Below, piece after piece: positions 35,161 to 44,980 of a stretch of 64,000 nt of DNA (within the stretch, counting starts at the first letter, position 1; every line of letters starts with the position of its first letter). The notes beneath the pieces are model-generated. The model did no database searches. It was not told the origin of the DNA and saw only the letters and a program-made list of their open reading frames with translations. The position numbers were made by a program, and so were the translations under genes. Source of the stretch: Paenibacillus sp. D2_2 (GTDB lineage: Bacteria > Bacillota > Bacilli > Paenibacillales > Paenibacillaceae); NCBI RefSeq assembly GCF_031199965.1, contig NZ_CP133605.1, positions 2,016,501-2,080,500 on the forward strand, given 5' to 3'.

Positions 35161-35811
35161 ATGAACCAAATACCTCATCCCTGCATTTATGTACGTCTGC
35201 GCAAGCAAGTAAGGCTTCCACTCGGCTCATCTATTCGGCTCCGAGACATTGCTCGTGTGCTCGCTGATCCTCATCAGGAAGAAATTCTGCTTAATTTGGA
35301 GCTAGAGCGTCCGGAGAGGAACGATGGTAATTTGATCGTTATCGATACCCTGCAAGTGATTTCTGTTATTAAGCAGCGATTTCCTATGGCCCAGGTTGAA
35401 GTGATTGGCGAGCCGCATGTTCTGGTTGAGATGATCGTGAAGGAGAGGAAGCCGTCGCTTCTGCTATTCGCGGTCGTGTGGCTCCTGTTGTTCTTTGGGG
35501 CCGGACTGACGATCATGAATTTTCATGCCGATGTGAGTATGCCAGCTGTTCAGGTGCGGATTGTAGAGATGATTACCGGTCAGCGAGATGAGCATCCTTA
35601 TCTTTTTCAGGGCGCGTACTCTATTGGCATCGGATTCGGTATGATTATCTTCTTCAATCATTTATTCAAGAAGAAATGGAATGAGGAGCCTACTCCCCTT
35701 GAAGTTGAGATGTTCCTGTACCAGGAAAATCTGAATCAATACGTTGTTGCCGAGGAGTACAAACGGATGGGCGAACAAGTGGACAAGGAGAAGGGGGAGA
35801 AGCCCTTTTGA
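35161..35811 (+). CDS. spoVAA: Stage V sporulation protein AA
   Basis: 216 residues from ATG 35161, after AAGGGGTGG; an upstream ATG at 35131 is in frame but unsupported. SpoVA proteins form the inner-membrane channel for dipicolinic acid uptake and release in spores. An N-terminal soluble domain (YVRLRKQVRLPLGSSIRLRD) precedes two membrane helices (LLLFAVVWLLLFFGAGLTIM; YSIGIGFGMIIFFNHLF). It overlaps spoVAB. Confidence 0.93.
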   Translation: MNQIPHPCIYVRLRKQVRLPLGSSIRLRDIARVLADPHQEEILLNLELERPERNDGNLIVIDTLQVISVIKQRFPMAQVEVIGEPHVLVEMIVKERKPSLLLFAVVWLLLFFGAGLTIMNFHADVSMPAVQVRIVEMITGQRDEHPYLFQGAYSIGIGFGMIIFFNHLFKKKWNEEPTPLEVEMFLYQENLNQYVVAEEYKRMGEQVDKEKGEKPF

Positions 35812-36233
35812 GCAGCCTAGTCATATATGGTGGTCTTTTATTTCTCGGATTCGCCGGGGGAATCGCCGTAGGTGCCGGGGTTATCGCTTTATTTATCGTG
35901 CTCGATATCATTCCGCGCCTCGCTCAGATTACACGATCTTTTGATAAGGTTCATTGGTATGAGGGGGCGATGGTCAGTGGCTCATTTATCGGTACAATCG
36001 CTGATTTCTGGAATTGGAAAATCGCTGGGCCATGGTTATTCAGTGGAGTTGTCGGTTTGTTTAACGGCATCTTCGTTGGAATGCTTGCGGCAGCTTTAAC
36101 TGAGGTGCTGAATGTTCTGCCGATCATCGCCAAAAGGCTTCATATGCAGCGATATTTATTCGGATTGCTGTTGGCGATGGTGTTTGGGAAGGTGGCCGGC
36201 TCGCTATTCGAATGGTTCATTTACAATCCGTAG
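35808..36233 (+). CDS. spoVAB: Stage V sporulation protein AB
   Basis: 141 residues, TTG start overlapping the spoVAA stop. A polytopic membrane protein with four helices (LVIYGGLLFLGFAGGIAVGA; GIFVGMLAAALTEVLNVLPI) and the conserved HWYEGAMVSG loop. It is a partner of SpoVAA. The repeat copy F starts inside its stop codon (TAGAGGT). In Bacillus spoVAC, AD and AE follow here; they are absent. Confidence 0.93.
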   Translation: MSSLVIYGGLLFLGFAGGIAVGAGVIALFIVLDIIPRLAQITRSFDKVHWYEGAMVSGSFIGTIADFWNWKIAGPWLFSGVVGLFNGIFVGMLAAALTEVLNVLPIIAKRLHMQRYLFGLLLAMVFGKVAGSLFEWFIYNP

Positions 36234-36410
36234 AGGTAATTCAAAAATCCACTTTTGATTACGAAGTAAACCGAAGAAGCTGTTTCGACATCGAATCTTG
36301 AATTCAGCCGGGTCCTCCGGTGCTCACGTACCCAAAACGTACGCTCCGCTCCTCAAACCCTAGCTTTATTCAACCTTCTCGGTACTAAAAACCGGATTTT
36401 TGAATCTTGA
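36232..36410 (-). repeat. Interspersed repeat, copy F (reverse)
   Basis: From AGAGGTAATTCAAAAATCCA to GGATTTTTGAATCTTGA, with a complete core (CATCGAATCTTGAATTCAGC, ACGTACGCTCCGCTCCTCAA). Its ends both carry the same variant, ATTCAAAAATCC versus the usual GTTCAAAAAGTC, so the inverted ends have stayed complementary. Confidence 0.9.
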
Positions 36411-36415
36411 TTGAA

Positions 36416-36448
36416 AGAGGTAATTCAAAAATCCGCTTTTGATCGTGT
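36416..36448 (-). repeat. Repeat terminus fragment next to copy F
   Basis: AGAGGTAATTCAAAAATCCG then CTTTTGATCGTG duplicates the first 30 or so bases of copy F in the same orientation. Confidence 0.7.
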
Positions 36449-36505
36449 AACAATTATTATTCGGCATGAAGAGCTCAGACATATTTTCTAAGGGGGCTAG
36501 AACCA

Positions 36506-38179
36506 ATGGACCAAGAAAATGATCATATCCAGGAGCGTGAGAATAACGAGAACATGCCAGGCTTTATTCAAGAGTCTGAACAGTCCAGGCAGGATACAGA
36601 TCCAAAGACTCGTCCGGCAGAGCCTCATATAGGCGTATGGACCAAAAAAGCGGTTCAGCAAAAAAGAGACGCAGAAAAGTCTGACTCCCTGGAGGATTCC
36701 ATCATATATTGGCAGCAGAGCGATAGAATCAGCAGGAGTCTAGCTACGACGAAACGGACACTCGAAGAAGTCATGGGTCTTGGAAAGAGCTTCGATGTCA
36801 TATTCCGCGAAATGAGCTTTGCCGGTAAGAAGACGGGGATGCTATTCATTAATGGCTTTGCAGAAAGTGAGATAATGCTGGAAATTATTAAGCGGCTCAC
36901 CTATTTAACGCCGGATAATTTGTCTGCTGGGGCGATGCGTTCTTTTTTTGAAATGTATATACCACATATTCAAGTGGAGAAGGCGGAAGAATTAAGTGTT
37001 GTGATAAATAACGTCTTGATCGGGATGAGTGCTTTCTTCATTGAGGGCGAACAGACGGCGATTATTATGGATACACGCCAGTATCCGGTGCGTAGTCCGG
37101 AAGAGCCTTCGCTTGAGCGGGTAGTTCGCGGAGCCAGAGATGGCTTCACAGAGACGATGTTGACAAATGTGACCCTGGTGCGGCGGCGCCTTCGTGACCC
37201 CGGTCTGAAGTTCGATGCCTTTCAGGTAGGTAGGAGGACGAAGACAGATGTATGCTTGGCATATATCGATGATATTGCCGACAAGTTGGAGATTGAAGCG
37301 GTGCGCAAGAAAATTGAGGGTATAAATATGGATGGAATTCCGCTCGCCGATAAGCAGCTTGAAGAAGCTATTTTGCATAAAGGCTGGAGCCCGTATCCTA
37401 GTGTCCGTTATTCCGAGCGTCCTGATGTCGTCGCTTCACATTTGCTCGAAGGCAGGCTTATTCTGTTCGTTGATACCTCGCCTAGTGTCATTATTTTGCC
37501 TACGACTTTCTTTGATTTATGTCAACATGCTGAGGAGAATAGACAAACCGCGTTCATGGGCACGTATTTAAGATGGGTGCGCTTTGCTGGTATCTTTGCT
37601 TCGCTGTTTCTATTGCCAATCTGGCTGTTGATCGTGTTGCATCCGGAATTCAAACCGGCGATGCTGTCTTTTATTGGACCACATGAAAATGCAAAAATTC
37701 CATTAATCGCTCAATTTCTGCTCGTTGAGTTCGGGGTTGATCTGATGCGTATGGCTGCGGTACATACCCCGACGCCCTTGGCTTCAGCTATGGGCTTGAT
37801 CGCAGCGATTATGATTGGCGATATTGCCGTGAAGACGGGCTTGTTCGTCAACGAGGTTATTCTGTATATGGCGATTGCAGCGATCGGAATGTTCGCAACA
37901 CCAAGCTATGAATTGGGGCTAGCCAATCGAATGGTCCGATTGTTCCTTCTAGTTGCAGTGGCTATTTTTGGCGGACCGGGTCTGATCGTTGGAACGACCT
38001 TGTATATTCTGTTTCTGACTTTTCAACGCTCCTATAACTCGCCTTATTTGTGGCCGTTAATTCCATTTAACGCCAAGGCGATGGCTGCGATATTGTTCCG
38101 TGTTCCGGTCATGTCATCTAAGCAGAGACCGTCTTTCAACAAGCCGCGTGACCGTACACGCATGCCGCAAAACGAATAG
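36506..38179 (+). CDS. spoVAF: Stage V sporulation protein AF (GerA-family)
   Basis: 557 residues; AAGGGGGCTAG precedes the ATG. Homologous to the A subunits of nutrient germination receptors; SpoVAF in Bacillus aids dipicolinate release and germination commitment. A charged N-terminal region is followed by the GerA soluble domain (RVVRGARDGFTETMLTNVTL, VRRRLRDPGLK) and about five helices from residue 350 on, including the PTPLASAMGLIAAIMIGDIA block. Its N-terminal extension is long and hydrophilic. Confidence 0.93.
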   Translation: MDQENDHIQERENNENMPGFIQESEQSRQDTDPKTRPAEPHIGVWTKKAVQQKRDAEKSDSLEDSIIYWQQSDRISRSLATTKRTLEEVMGLGKSFDVIFREMSFAGKKTGMLFINGFAESEIMLEIIKRLTYLTPDNLSAGAMRSFFEMYIPHIQVEKAEELSVVINNVLIGMSAFFIEGEQTAIIMDTRQYPVRSPEEPSLERVVRGARDGFTETMLTNVTLVRRRLRDPGLKFDAFQVGRRTKTDVCLAYIDDIADKLEIEAVRKKIEGINMDGIPLADKQLEEAILHKGWSPYPSVRYSERPDVVASHLLEGRLILFVDTSPSVIILPTTFFDLCQHAEENRQTAFMGTYLRWVRFAGIFASLFLLPIWLLIVLHPEFKPAMLSFIGPHENAKIPLIAQFLLVEFGVDLMRMAAVHTPTPLASAMGLIAAIMIGDIAVKTGLFVNEVILYMAIAAIGMFATPSYELGLANRMVRLFLLVAVAIFGGPGLIVGTTLYILFLTFQRSYNSPYLWPLIPFNAKAMAAILFRVPVMSSKQRPSFNKPRDRTRMPQNE

Positions 38180-38292
38180 ATGGTGGGCGTGTCTACCAAA
38201 TAATACAAATCATCTTCATAATAATCCATTTTTCAGTTCACCGTTTGTTTGCTATACTGGTGTAAAATTGAAAACAGTGGAGGATTGCATAG

Positions 38293-39624
38293 ATGTATTT
38301 ACACGGTACAAGCAAAATTAATACGAAAGGCCATCTGGAAATCGGCGGTTGTGACACGGTAGAACTCAAAGAGACCTACGGCACACCGCTCTATATTGTA
38401 GATGAAGACCTTATACGGCAACGGAGCCGTGAATATATGGATGCCTTTAGGGCATCCGGTTTGTCCTTCCAGGTTGCATATGCAAGCAAAGCCTTTTGTG
38501 TTATGGCTATGTGCCGGTTGGCTGAAGAAGAGGGCCTATCCCTGGACGTTGTCTCCGAGGGTGAATTGTATACCGCGCTGCAAGCAGGCTTCCCTGCACA
38601 GAGAATTCATTTCCATGGCAATAATAAGACTCCATTTGAGCTTGAGATGGCTATTGAAGCGGGTATCGGATGTTTTGTAGTCGACAATTTGGTAGAGATG
38701 CATTTACTCCAGGCCATTGCGGCTGAGAAGAAGGCTACGGTGAACATTTTGCTTCGCGTGACACCGGGTGTCGAAGCGCATACTCATGAGTATATTTCTA
38801 CCGGACAGATCGATTCCAAATTTGGGTTTGATATTGGGAATGGAGCTGCTTTCGCAGCGGTTGAGGCAGCAAGCTTGTGCAACAATTTGAACCTGCTGGG
38901 GGTACACTCACATATCGGTTCGCAGATTTTTGAGGTAGAAGGGTTCCAGTTAGCGGTGGAGCGAGTCGCTGATTTTGCTGCTAAAGTCAAGGAACAGCTT
39001 GGAATTCTGTTTAAAGTCGTCAATCTTGGCGGTGGCTTCGGTATTCGCTATACGCAGGAAGATACACCGCTAAAAGTCGCTGATTATGTCAAGGCGATTA
39101 CAGACGCGGTTAAACAGCACTTTAGCCTTAGCTATCCTGAACTTCCGGAGATCTGGGTGGAGCCAGGCCGCAGCATCGTAGGCGATGCTGGTACTACCCT
39201 ATATACAGTCGGAACGAATAAGGACATTCCTGGCGTACGCAAATATGTTGCTGTCGATGGAGGGATGACTGACAATCCACGTCCGGCCCTTTATGAATCC
39301 AAATACGAGGCAATGTTGGCTAACCGTGCTTTTGATTCCAATGAAGAGACGGTATCGATTGCAGGGAAATGCTGTGAAACTGGCGATATGTTGATATGGG
39401 ATATTGAACTGCCAACCGTCGAGACTGGTGACCTATTAGCTGTGGCTTGTACGGGAGCTTATAATTATGCGATGGCGAGCAATTACAATCGGATTCCACG
39501 TCCAGCTGTCGTATTCGTTAAGGATGGACACAGTGATATTGTAGTGAGACGGGAGACACTTAATGATATCGTTGCTTATGATATGATTCCTGAGCGGATC
39601 TCGAAGCAGCCCTCCTACAAATAA
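38293..39624 (+). CDS. lysA: Diaminopimelate decarboxylase
   Basis: 443 residues with GTGGAGGATT before the ATG. PLP-dependent conversion of meso-diaminopimelate to lysine, last step of the pathway. The PLP lysine is in VAYASKAFC; HFHGNNKT, GVHSHIGSQIFE, VNLGGGFGI and the active-site CETGD segment are also typical. Position after spoVAF and before ppiB is as in Bacillus. The frame is intact. Confidence 0.97.
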   Translation: MYLHGTSKINTKGHLEIGGCDTVELKETYGTPLYIVDEDLIRQRSREYMDAFRASGLSFQVAYASKAFCVMAMCRLAEEEGLSLDVVSEGELYTALQAGFPAQRIHFHGNNKTPFELEMAIEAGIGCFVVDNLVEMHLLQAIAAEKKATVNILLRVTPGVEAHTHEYISTGQIDSKFGFDIGNGAAFAAVEAASLCNNLNLLGVHSHIGSQIFEVEGFQLAVERVADFAAKVKEQLGILFKVVNLGGGFGIRYTQEDTPLKVADYVKAITDAVKQHFSLSYPELPEIWVEPGRSIVGDAGTTLYTVGTNKDIPGVRKYVAVDGGMTDNPRPALYESKYEAMLANRAFDSNEETVSIAGKCCETGDMLIWDIELPTVETGDLLAVACTGAYNYAMASNYNRIPRPAVVFVKDGHSDIVVRRETLNDIVAYDMIPERISKQPSYK

Positions 39625-39668
39625 TGTCTCAGAGGATTAAGAGCTGAACTTTTGTAAATAATGAGTAA

Positions 39669-39713
39669 GACCGTGAGGAGAACGCATCATTTGCGTATTC
39701 TTCACGGTTTTTC
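39669..39713 (+). terminator. Intrinsic terminator of lysA
   Basis: ACCGTGAGGAGAACGCA pairs with TGCGTATTCTTCACGGT (one mismatch) and is followed by TTTTTC. Confidence 0.85.
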
Positions 39714-39808
39714 ATTTTGCATGCTGGCTTTCTCTTTGCTCTGTCGGAGATTTCATAGTACACTGGAATAGGTTTGTCTAACAGATTAAATAAAAGGAAG
39801 TGACCGAT

Positions 39809-40243
39809 ATGAAAAAAGGTAAGATCGTATTGGAGAACGGTGGAGTTGTTGAAATTCAATTTCTGCCTGAAGAAGCACCAGGTACAGTAGCAAACTTTGA
39901 GAAACTGGCTAATTCTGGTTTCTATAACGGACTAACGTTTCATCGCGTAATTCCAGGCTTTGTAGCACAAGGTGGATGCCCAACTGGAAATGGCACAGGC
40001 GGCCCTGGCTACACAATCAAATGTGAGACTGCTACGAACGTGACAAAGCATGAGCGCGGTGTTTTGTCTATGGCTCATGCGGGTAAAGATACTGGCGGTA
40101 GCCAATTCTTTATCGTATACGAACCGCAACCACATCTCAACGGAGTACATACCGTATTCGGCAAAGTAACCTCCGGTATGGATCTTGTGGATCAAGTACG
40201 TCCAGGTGACAAAATGAAAGAAGTAACTGTCTGGGACGAATAG
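39809..40243 (+). CDS. ppiB: Peptidyl-prolyl cis-trans isomerase (cyclophilin)
   Basis: 144 residues from ATG 39809 after AAGGAAGTGA; a GTG at 39800 lies within that site. Cytosolic cyclophilin that speeds proline isomerisation. [21 protein letters not shown] carries the active Arg/Phe/Gln, followed by [19 protein letters not shown] and the [12 protein letters not shown] loop. The frame is intact, and a strong terminator follows. Confidence 0.97.
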   Translation: MKKGKIVLENGGVVEIQFLPEEAPGTVANFEKLANSGFYNGLTFHRVIPGFVAQGGCPTGNGTGGPGYTIKCETATNVTKHERGVLSMAHAGKDTGGSQFFIVYEPQPHLNGVHTVFGKVTSGMDLVDQVRPGDKMKEVTVWDE

Positions 40244-40260
40244 AATTTAGTATAAGTAAA

Positions 40261-40287
40261 GCCTGCGACATCGTCGCAGGCTTTTTT
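40261..40287 (+). terminator. Intrinsic terminator of ppiB
   Basis: GCCTGCGAC-ATC-GTCGCAGGC followed by six T; a perfect nine-pair stem. Confidence 0.92.
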
Positions 40288-40372
40288 GCTATAATTGCTA
40301 TTCAGACGATTGGCTTTCTTGCGGCATAAAGATAAGGGTTATCCTCTAGCTACTTTATGTCATGTTTGTAGC

Positions 40373-40594
40373 TCATTGTTGATCAGACTTTTCATCCTTG
40401 ATTTCTTCACGGAATCCTTCAATGCTTCTTAATCGCTTTTCGTTCTTTGCCTCGATTTGCTGCTTCTCGGAGCTTGAGATTTCATCAGCATGCTCACTTA
40501 AGTAATCCTGGCCTTCACGAAAGTTTTTGATTGTGTTGTCTATGTGTTTGCTTAATTTTTGCACGTTGTCCGAACGATCGTCGGGCTTAGCCAT
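40373..40594 (-). CDS. tlp: Small acid-soluble spore protein Tlp
   Basis: 73 residues from the ATG at 40594, with GAGGAGGA upstream; further in-frame ATGs lie before that site. The start MAKPDDRSDNVQKL, the IDNTIKNFREG helix and the ending SIEGFREEIKDEKSDQQ match Bacillus Tlp, a minor spore core protein made under sigma-F/G. A weak sigma-G-like arrangement (GCATT, 18 bases, CATCAAT) lies upstream but the -10 has two mismatches. Confidence 0.85.
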   Translation of the reverse strand: MAKPDDRSDNVQKLSKHIDNTIKNFREGQDYLSEHADEISSSEKQQIEAKNEKRLRSIEGFREEIKDEKSDQQ

Positions 40595-40761
40595 GGAATA
40601 TCCTCCTCTAGAATTCATTGATGACATTGACGTTGCTCGTCAATGCTTATCATCTGCTCAGCAAGAAATATTATTCACTGTATTTGCTCGTTTCTTGATT
40701 TTTAGGGATGATAGTGTTAACATTCGAATTGCAAGAACTGTTTTACACAATTGAATACTTT

Positions 40762-40943
40762 CCTTCGGGGTGGGGTGTAATTCCCGACCGACGGTGATGG
40801 CATGCACTATTTGATTAGCTTCTTAGACTTATAAGAGAGCATGCACGAGTCCGTGACCTGTATATCACATGTCTAATTATGAGATATATGGCTGAGCCGG
40901 TGAGATTCCGGGACCGACAGTATAGTCTGGATGGGAGAAGGAA
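40762..40943 (+). ncRNA. FMN riboswitch (RFN element) of the rib operon
   Basis: The conserved RFN blocks are readable in order: CTTCGGGGTGGGGTGTAATT, CCCGACCGACGGTGAT, GCATGCACGAGTCCGTGAC, GGCTGAGCCGGTGAGATTCC, GGACCGACAGTATAGTCTGG, ATGGGAGAAGGA. When FMN is bound it favours the terminator that lies about 190 bases downstream, shutting off riboflavin synthesis. Confidence 0.95.
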
Positions 40944-41132
40944 GAACGCAGCAGAGCTTTTGACTAATATTATGCGTATGGACATAATTAGTTAATATCG
41001 CATATTTGCAGTCGATAAGTTCTAATTTTCACAAAGTTGATGTGCATCTATGTACATAGCTTCTGTTTCAGCATAGCCATATTGGCTTTGTCTGTTCAGT
41101 GATGTGATTTTTAAGCGTACTCACTCTCATAA

Positions 41133-41172
41133 TAACCCTGATGGATTAGATTCCGTCGGGGTTTATTTTTTT
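41133..41172 (+). terminator. Riboswitch-controlled terminator before ribD
   Basis: AACCCTGATGGA pairs with TCCGTCGGGGTT (one mismatch and G-U pairs), followed by TATTTTTTT. It is the expression platform of the FMN riboswitch. Confidence 0.8.
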
Positions 41173-41209
41173 GGATTCATCACAGCTAGACAGCGAAGGA
41201 GGTGGGGAT

Positions 41210-42313
41210 ATGCAACTGATGAACGATGAATTTTACATGGGTCTTGCTTTGGATATGGCTGAGAGGGCACTGGGGCAGACAGGAATCAATCCGGTGGTCG
41301 GAGCGGTCGTCGTAAAGAATGGTGCTGTTGTTGGTATTGGCACGCATTTGAGGAGAGGAACAGCTCATGCGGAGGTACATGCATTGGATATGGCAGGTGC
41401 TGAGTCTGAGAATAGTACAGTCTATGTCTCATTGGAGCCCTGTAGTCATTTCGGAATGACTCCTCCATGCTCGCAGCGGCTAATTCAGGAGAAAGTGAAG
41501 CGTGTCGTTGTAGCTTGTGAAGATCCGAATCCAAGTGTAGCGGGCCAAGGGATCGAGAGGCTGCGGAGGAGCGGCATTGAGGTGGAGGTCGGTGTACTGC
41601 GCGAGCGAGCCATTAAGCTCAATAAGAAGTTCAACAAGTATATTACGACGAGACTGCCTTATATCACGCTTAAGACAGCCAGTACTTTGGATGGCAAGAT
41701 CGCTTCCAAGAGCGGCGATAGTAAATGGATCTCGAATGATGCTGCCCGCGAGCTTGTACACACCTTGCGACATCAGCATCAGGCTATCCTGGTAGGTGTT
41801 GGGACGATTATTGCCGATGATCCGCAGCTTACAACAAGGTTATCGGTTCCGGGATTATCACCTATTCGAATTATCGTTGATTCATCCTTAAGGATTCCCG
41901 GGAATAGCCAAGTGCTAACTGATGGCATGGCGCCAACGATTATTTTGACGACAAGCCGAGCGGATCAAAGCAGAATTGACGGGCTACGTGAGCAAGGCAT
42001 TGAAATCATAATAAGCGGAGACGGCCCTGGGGTTGATCTGGAACTTGCAATGCGTCTTCTTGGCGAGCGTGAGATTGCTTCAATTCTAGTTGAAGGCGGA
42101 GGCAGGATCAACGGATCGATGCTGCAGCATCATCTGGTCGATGAATTGATGGTATTCATTGCACCTAAGCTTATTGGAGGCTTCGAGTCGCCAGGGAGCT
42201 TCGTCTTTGATGGTTATGAAAGAATGCGGGATAGCATTGTGCTAAATAATATGGAAGTAGAGCTCATTGGTGATAATATTTGCGTCAAAGGACAGCCAAT
42301 GTATTCCGTATAA
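41210..42313 (+). CDS. ribD: Bifunctional riboflavin deaminase/reductase RibD
   Basis: 367 residues from ATG 41210 after GAAGGAGGTGG; the frame opens at 41171. The N-terminal deaminase holds its zinc site in TAHAEVHAL and PCSHFGMTPPCSQ; the C-terminal NADPH reductase begins near residue 150 (LKTASTLDGKIASKSGDSKW) and contains ILVEGGGRINGSML. It carries out the second and third steps of riboflavin synthesis. First gene of ribD-E-BA-H. Confidence 0.96.
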   Translation: MQLMNDEFYMGLALDMAERALGQTGINPVVGAVVVKNGAVVGIGTHLRRGTAHAEVHALDMAGAESENSTVYVSLEPCSHFGMTPPCSQRLIQEKVKRVVVACEDPNPSVAGQGIERLRRSGIEVEVGVLRERAIKLNKKFNKYITTRLPYITLKTASTLDGKIASKSGDSKWISNDAARELVHTLRHQHQAILVGVGTIIADDPQLTTRLSVPGLSPIRIIVDSSLRIPGNSQVLTDGMAPTIILTTSRADQSRIDGLREQGIEIIISGDGPGVDLELAMRLLGEREIASILVEGGGRINGSMLQHHLVDELMVFIAPKLIGGFESPGSFVFDGYERMRDSIVLNNMEVELIGDNICVKGQPMYSV

Positions 42314-42343
42314 CCAGTCGTAAGGTATCAAGGAGGCAAGATC

Positions 42344-43015
42344 ATGTTCACTGGAATTGTTGAAGAAATCGGTACGATGAAATCGATCAGCCGAAAAGGA
42401 GAAGCGATGGTGCTCGGCATTCTGGCTAATCGCATTATGGACGATGTGAAGTTAGGAGATAGCATCTCTGTGAATGGCGTATGCTTAACCGCCACTTCCC
42501 TGGAAACTTCCGGTTTCACGGTAGATGTCATGCCACAAACTTATCGCCATACGAATCTAAGTAATCTGAAGCCTGGCAGTAAGGTGAATTTAGAGCGGGC
42601 TATGGCAGCAGGAGGAAGATTCGGAGGACATATCGTACAAGGACATGTGGATGGAACCGGAACGATCACAAGCATGCGTCAGGATCAGAATGCAGTCTTT
42701 GTCGAGATCGAACCTGAGGAGCCAGCTCTTTTTAAATACATTATTCCTCAAGGCTCCATAACGATCGATGGAATCAGTCTAACGGTCGCCAGCGTTGATG
42801 GAGGTAGGTTTATGGTATCGATCATTCCACATACCTGGAGTGAGACGGTGCTGGCTTTGAAACGAGCGGGAGATACGGTCAATCTGGAGACCGACGTGTT
42901 AGGCAAGTATGTAGAGCACCTGTTGAGATTCAATCATAGCCCAGCGGGTAAACCGCAGAACGGCAATCCTTCAAATGTAGATTTATCATTTCTAGTTGAG
43001 AATGGATTCGCTTGA
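42344..43015 (+). CDS. ribE: Riboflavin synthase alpha chain
   Basis: 223 residues after AAGGAGG. Dismutates two 6,7-dimethyl-8-ribityllumazine molecules to riboflavin. It has two lumazine-binding repeats: MFTGIVEEIGTM...VNGVCLTATSL and GGHIVQGHVDGTGTI...IDGISLTVASV. The last 20 residues are an unconserved tail. It starts 30 bases after ribD. Confidence 0.97.
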   Translation: MFTGIVEEIGTMKSISRKGEAMVLGILANRIMDDVKLGDSISVNGVCLTATSLETSGFTVDVMPQTYRHTNLSNLKPGSKVNLERAMAAGGRFGGHIVQGHVDGTGTITSMRQDQNAVFVEIEPEEPALFKYIIPQGSITIDGISLTVASVDGGRFMVSIIPHTWSETVLALKRAGDTVNLETDVLGKYVEHLLRFNHSPAGKPQNGNPSNVDLSFLVENGFA

Positions 43016-43114
43016 GATCGTTAGGTCAATTTAGGTAGCAGATTGAACAAGCATTTGAAGTTATGTTTCCTGAGAGTCATTTGAAATTTGCAGCTATAGC
43101 AGGAGGGGATTCAA

Positions 43115-44353
43115 ATGGAAGATATTCAATTAGATCGGATTGAAGATGCGATATATGATCTAATGCGCGGTAAAGTCGTTATCGTGGTCGATGACGAGGA
43201 TCGGGAGAATGAGGGAGATTTTATAGTGCTGGCTGAGAAAGCGACTCCCGAAGTGATTAATTTTATGATTAAAGAAGGACGCGGTCTTGTCTGCCTGCCG
43301 ATAACACAAGAGCGGGCGGAAGAGTTAGATCTGCAGCCAATGGTGGCACAAAATACGGATAATCACGGGACCGCCTTTACAGTGTCAATAGATCATCAGG
43401 ATACTACAACAGGTATATCCGCCCATGAACGTTCTCTAACAATTCAGAAGCTGATGGACCCTGCGGCCAAGCCGAACGATTTTCGCCGCCCGGGGCATAT
43501 GTTCCCGTTGATCGCTAAGAAAGGTGGCGTATTGCGCCGTGCTGGACATACGGAGGCTGCTGTTGATCTCGCCCGTATGTGTGGGGCTTACCCTGCGGGA
43601 GTCATTTGCGAAGTGGTCAAAGAAGACGGCACGATGGCGAGATTGCCTGACTTGGTTGAAATCGCTAGAACCTTCGATCTAAAGCTGATCAGTGTCAAGG
43701 ATCTAATCCATTATCGCAATGAGAAGGAGAAGCTGGTCAATCGCGAGGTAGAAGTGCATATGCCCACGGATTTCGGTGAATTTAGAGCCGTCGCCTTTAC
43801 GAATGAGGTTGATTCCAAAGAGCATGTTGCTCTGGTAAAAGGCGATATCGGCGGCGAAGAACCAACTCTGGTGCGTGTACATTCAGAATGTCTTACCGGT
43901 GATGTATTTCATTCACACCGTTGTGACTGCGGACCGCAATTGGCAGCAGCACTGCGTCAGATAGAGAAGGAAGGCAGAGGTGTATTGCTCTATATGCGTC
44001 AAGAAGGTCGCGGTATTGGCCTTATCAATAAATTGAAAGCTTACAAGCTTCAAGAGCAGGGCTTGGATACCGTGGATGCTAATCTGAAGCTGGGATTCCC
44101 ACCGGATCTGCGAGATTACGGGATTGGTGCTCAAATTCTAAAGGACTTAGGTATCCGTGAAATTCGTCTCATGACCAATAATCCGCGCAAAATTACTGGC
44201 CTTGAGGGATATGGCTTGAAAGTGGTCGAGCGCGTACCAATCCAAATGGAAGCCAATGAGGACAATGCCAAATACTTGCATACAAAACAGGCAAGAATGG
44301 GACATTTGCTGAAATTTGATGACATTGAGCAGGATGAGTCCTCACAGCAGTAA
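43115..44353 (+). CDS. ribBA: Bifunctional DHBP synthase/GTP cyclohydrolase II
   Basis: 412 residues, preceded by AGGAGGGG. The N-terminal half makes 3,4-dihydroxy-2-butanone 4-phosphate ([33 protein letters not shown]) and the C-terminal half opens GTP ([20 protein letters not shown] gives the zinc cysteines; [17 protein letters not shown]). These are the two entry reactions of riboflavin synthesis. The frame is intact. Confidence 0.97.
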   Translation: MEDIQLDRIEDAIYDLMRGKVVIVVDDEDRENEGDFIVLAEKATPEVINFMIKEGRGLVCLPITQERAEELDLQPMVAQNTDNHGTAFTVSIDHQDTTTGISAHERSLTIQKLMDPAAKPNDFRRPGHMFPLIAKKGGVLRRAGHTEAAVDLARMCGAYPAGVICEVVKEDGTMARLPDLVEIARTFDLKLISVKDLIHYRNEKEKLVNREVEVHMPTDFGEFRAVAFTNEVDSKEHVALVKGDIGGEEPTLVRVHSECLTGDVFHSHRCDCGPQLAAALRQIEKEGRGVLLYMRQEGRGIGLINKLKAYKLQEQGLDTVDANLKLGFPPDLRDYGIGAQILKDLGIREIRLMTNNPRKITGLEGYGLKVVERVPIQMEANEDNAKYLHTKQARMGHLLKFDDIEQDESSQQ

Positions 44354-44417
44354 GAATGGTTGATAAAGAAAATGCAGAGAGATCAAAAAAACATACAATT
44401 GAAGGGAATGGATATAT

Positions 44418-44884
44418 ATGGCACATGTATTCGAAGGACATTTAGTATCTGAAGGATTAAAATACGCGATCGTAGTTGGACGGTTTAATGAATTCATTAC
44501 AAGTAAACTGCTAGGTGGTGCGCTAGATGCATTGAAGCGACACGGGTCAAAGAAGAGGAGATTAACGTAGCTTGGGTTCCGGGAGCATTCGAAATTCCAT
44601 TCATTGCCCAAAAATTGGCAGAGAGCGGCAAATACGATGCAGTAATTACGCTGGGAACCGTCATCCGGGGTTCAACGACGCATTATGATTATGTCTGCAA
44701 TGAAGTTGCTAAGGGTGTGGCAGCAATCGGCCTGAAGACAGGTGTACCAACCATCTTCGGGGTTGTAACAACAGAGAACATTGAGCAGGCCATTGAACGT
44801 GCCGGGACGAAGGCGGGCAACAAAGGCTGGGATTCGGCAATGGCGGCAATTGAAATGGCGAACTTGACGAAACAGCTAAAATAG
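44418..44884 (+). CDS. ribH: 6,7-dimethyl-8-ribityllumazine synthase, one apparent frameshift
   Basis: Start ATG 44418 after GAAGGGAATG. The first 48 codons ([40 protein letters not shown]) are in one frame; a missing G near 44550 (expected [20 protein letters not shown]) moves the rest to another. [19 protein letters not shown] and [16 protein letters not shown] follow. Corrected length is 155, the family norm. It forms the icosahedral lumazine synthase shell. Confidence 0.95.
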
Positions 44885-44898
44885 TGCTTATTTAATGT

Positions 44899-44930
44899 AG
44901 TACCCTTTTTAGGGTACTGCATTTTCATTT
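44899..44930 (+). terminator. Intrinsic terminator of the rib operon
   Basis: AGTACCCTTTTTAGGGTACT hairpin followed by GCATTTTCATTTT. Confidence 0.75.
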
Positions 44931-44980
44931 TATTCGGGATGTTTATGTTACGTAGGCATTTTATGGGTGGAGGAAGTTCA

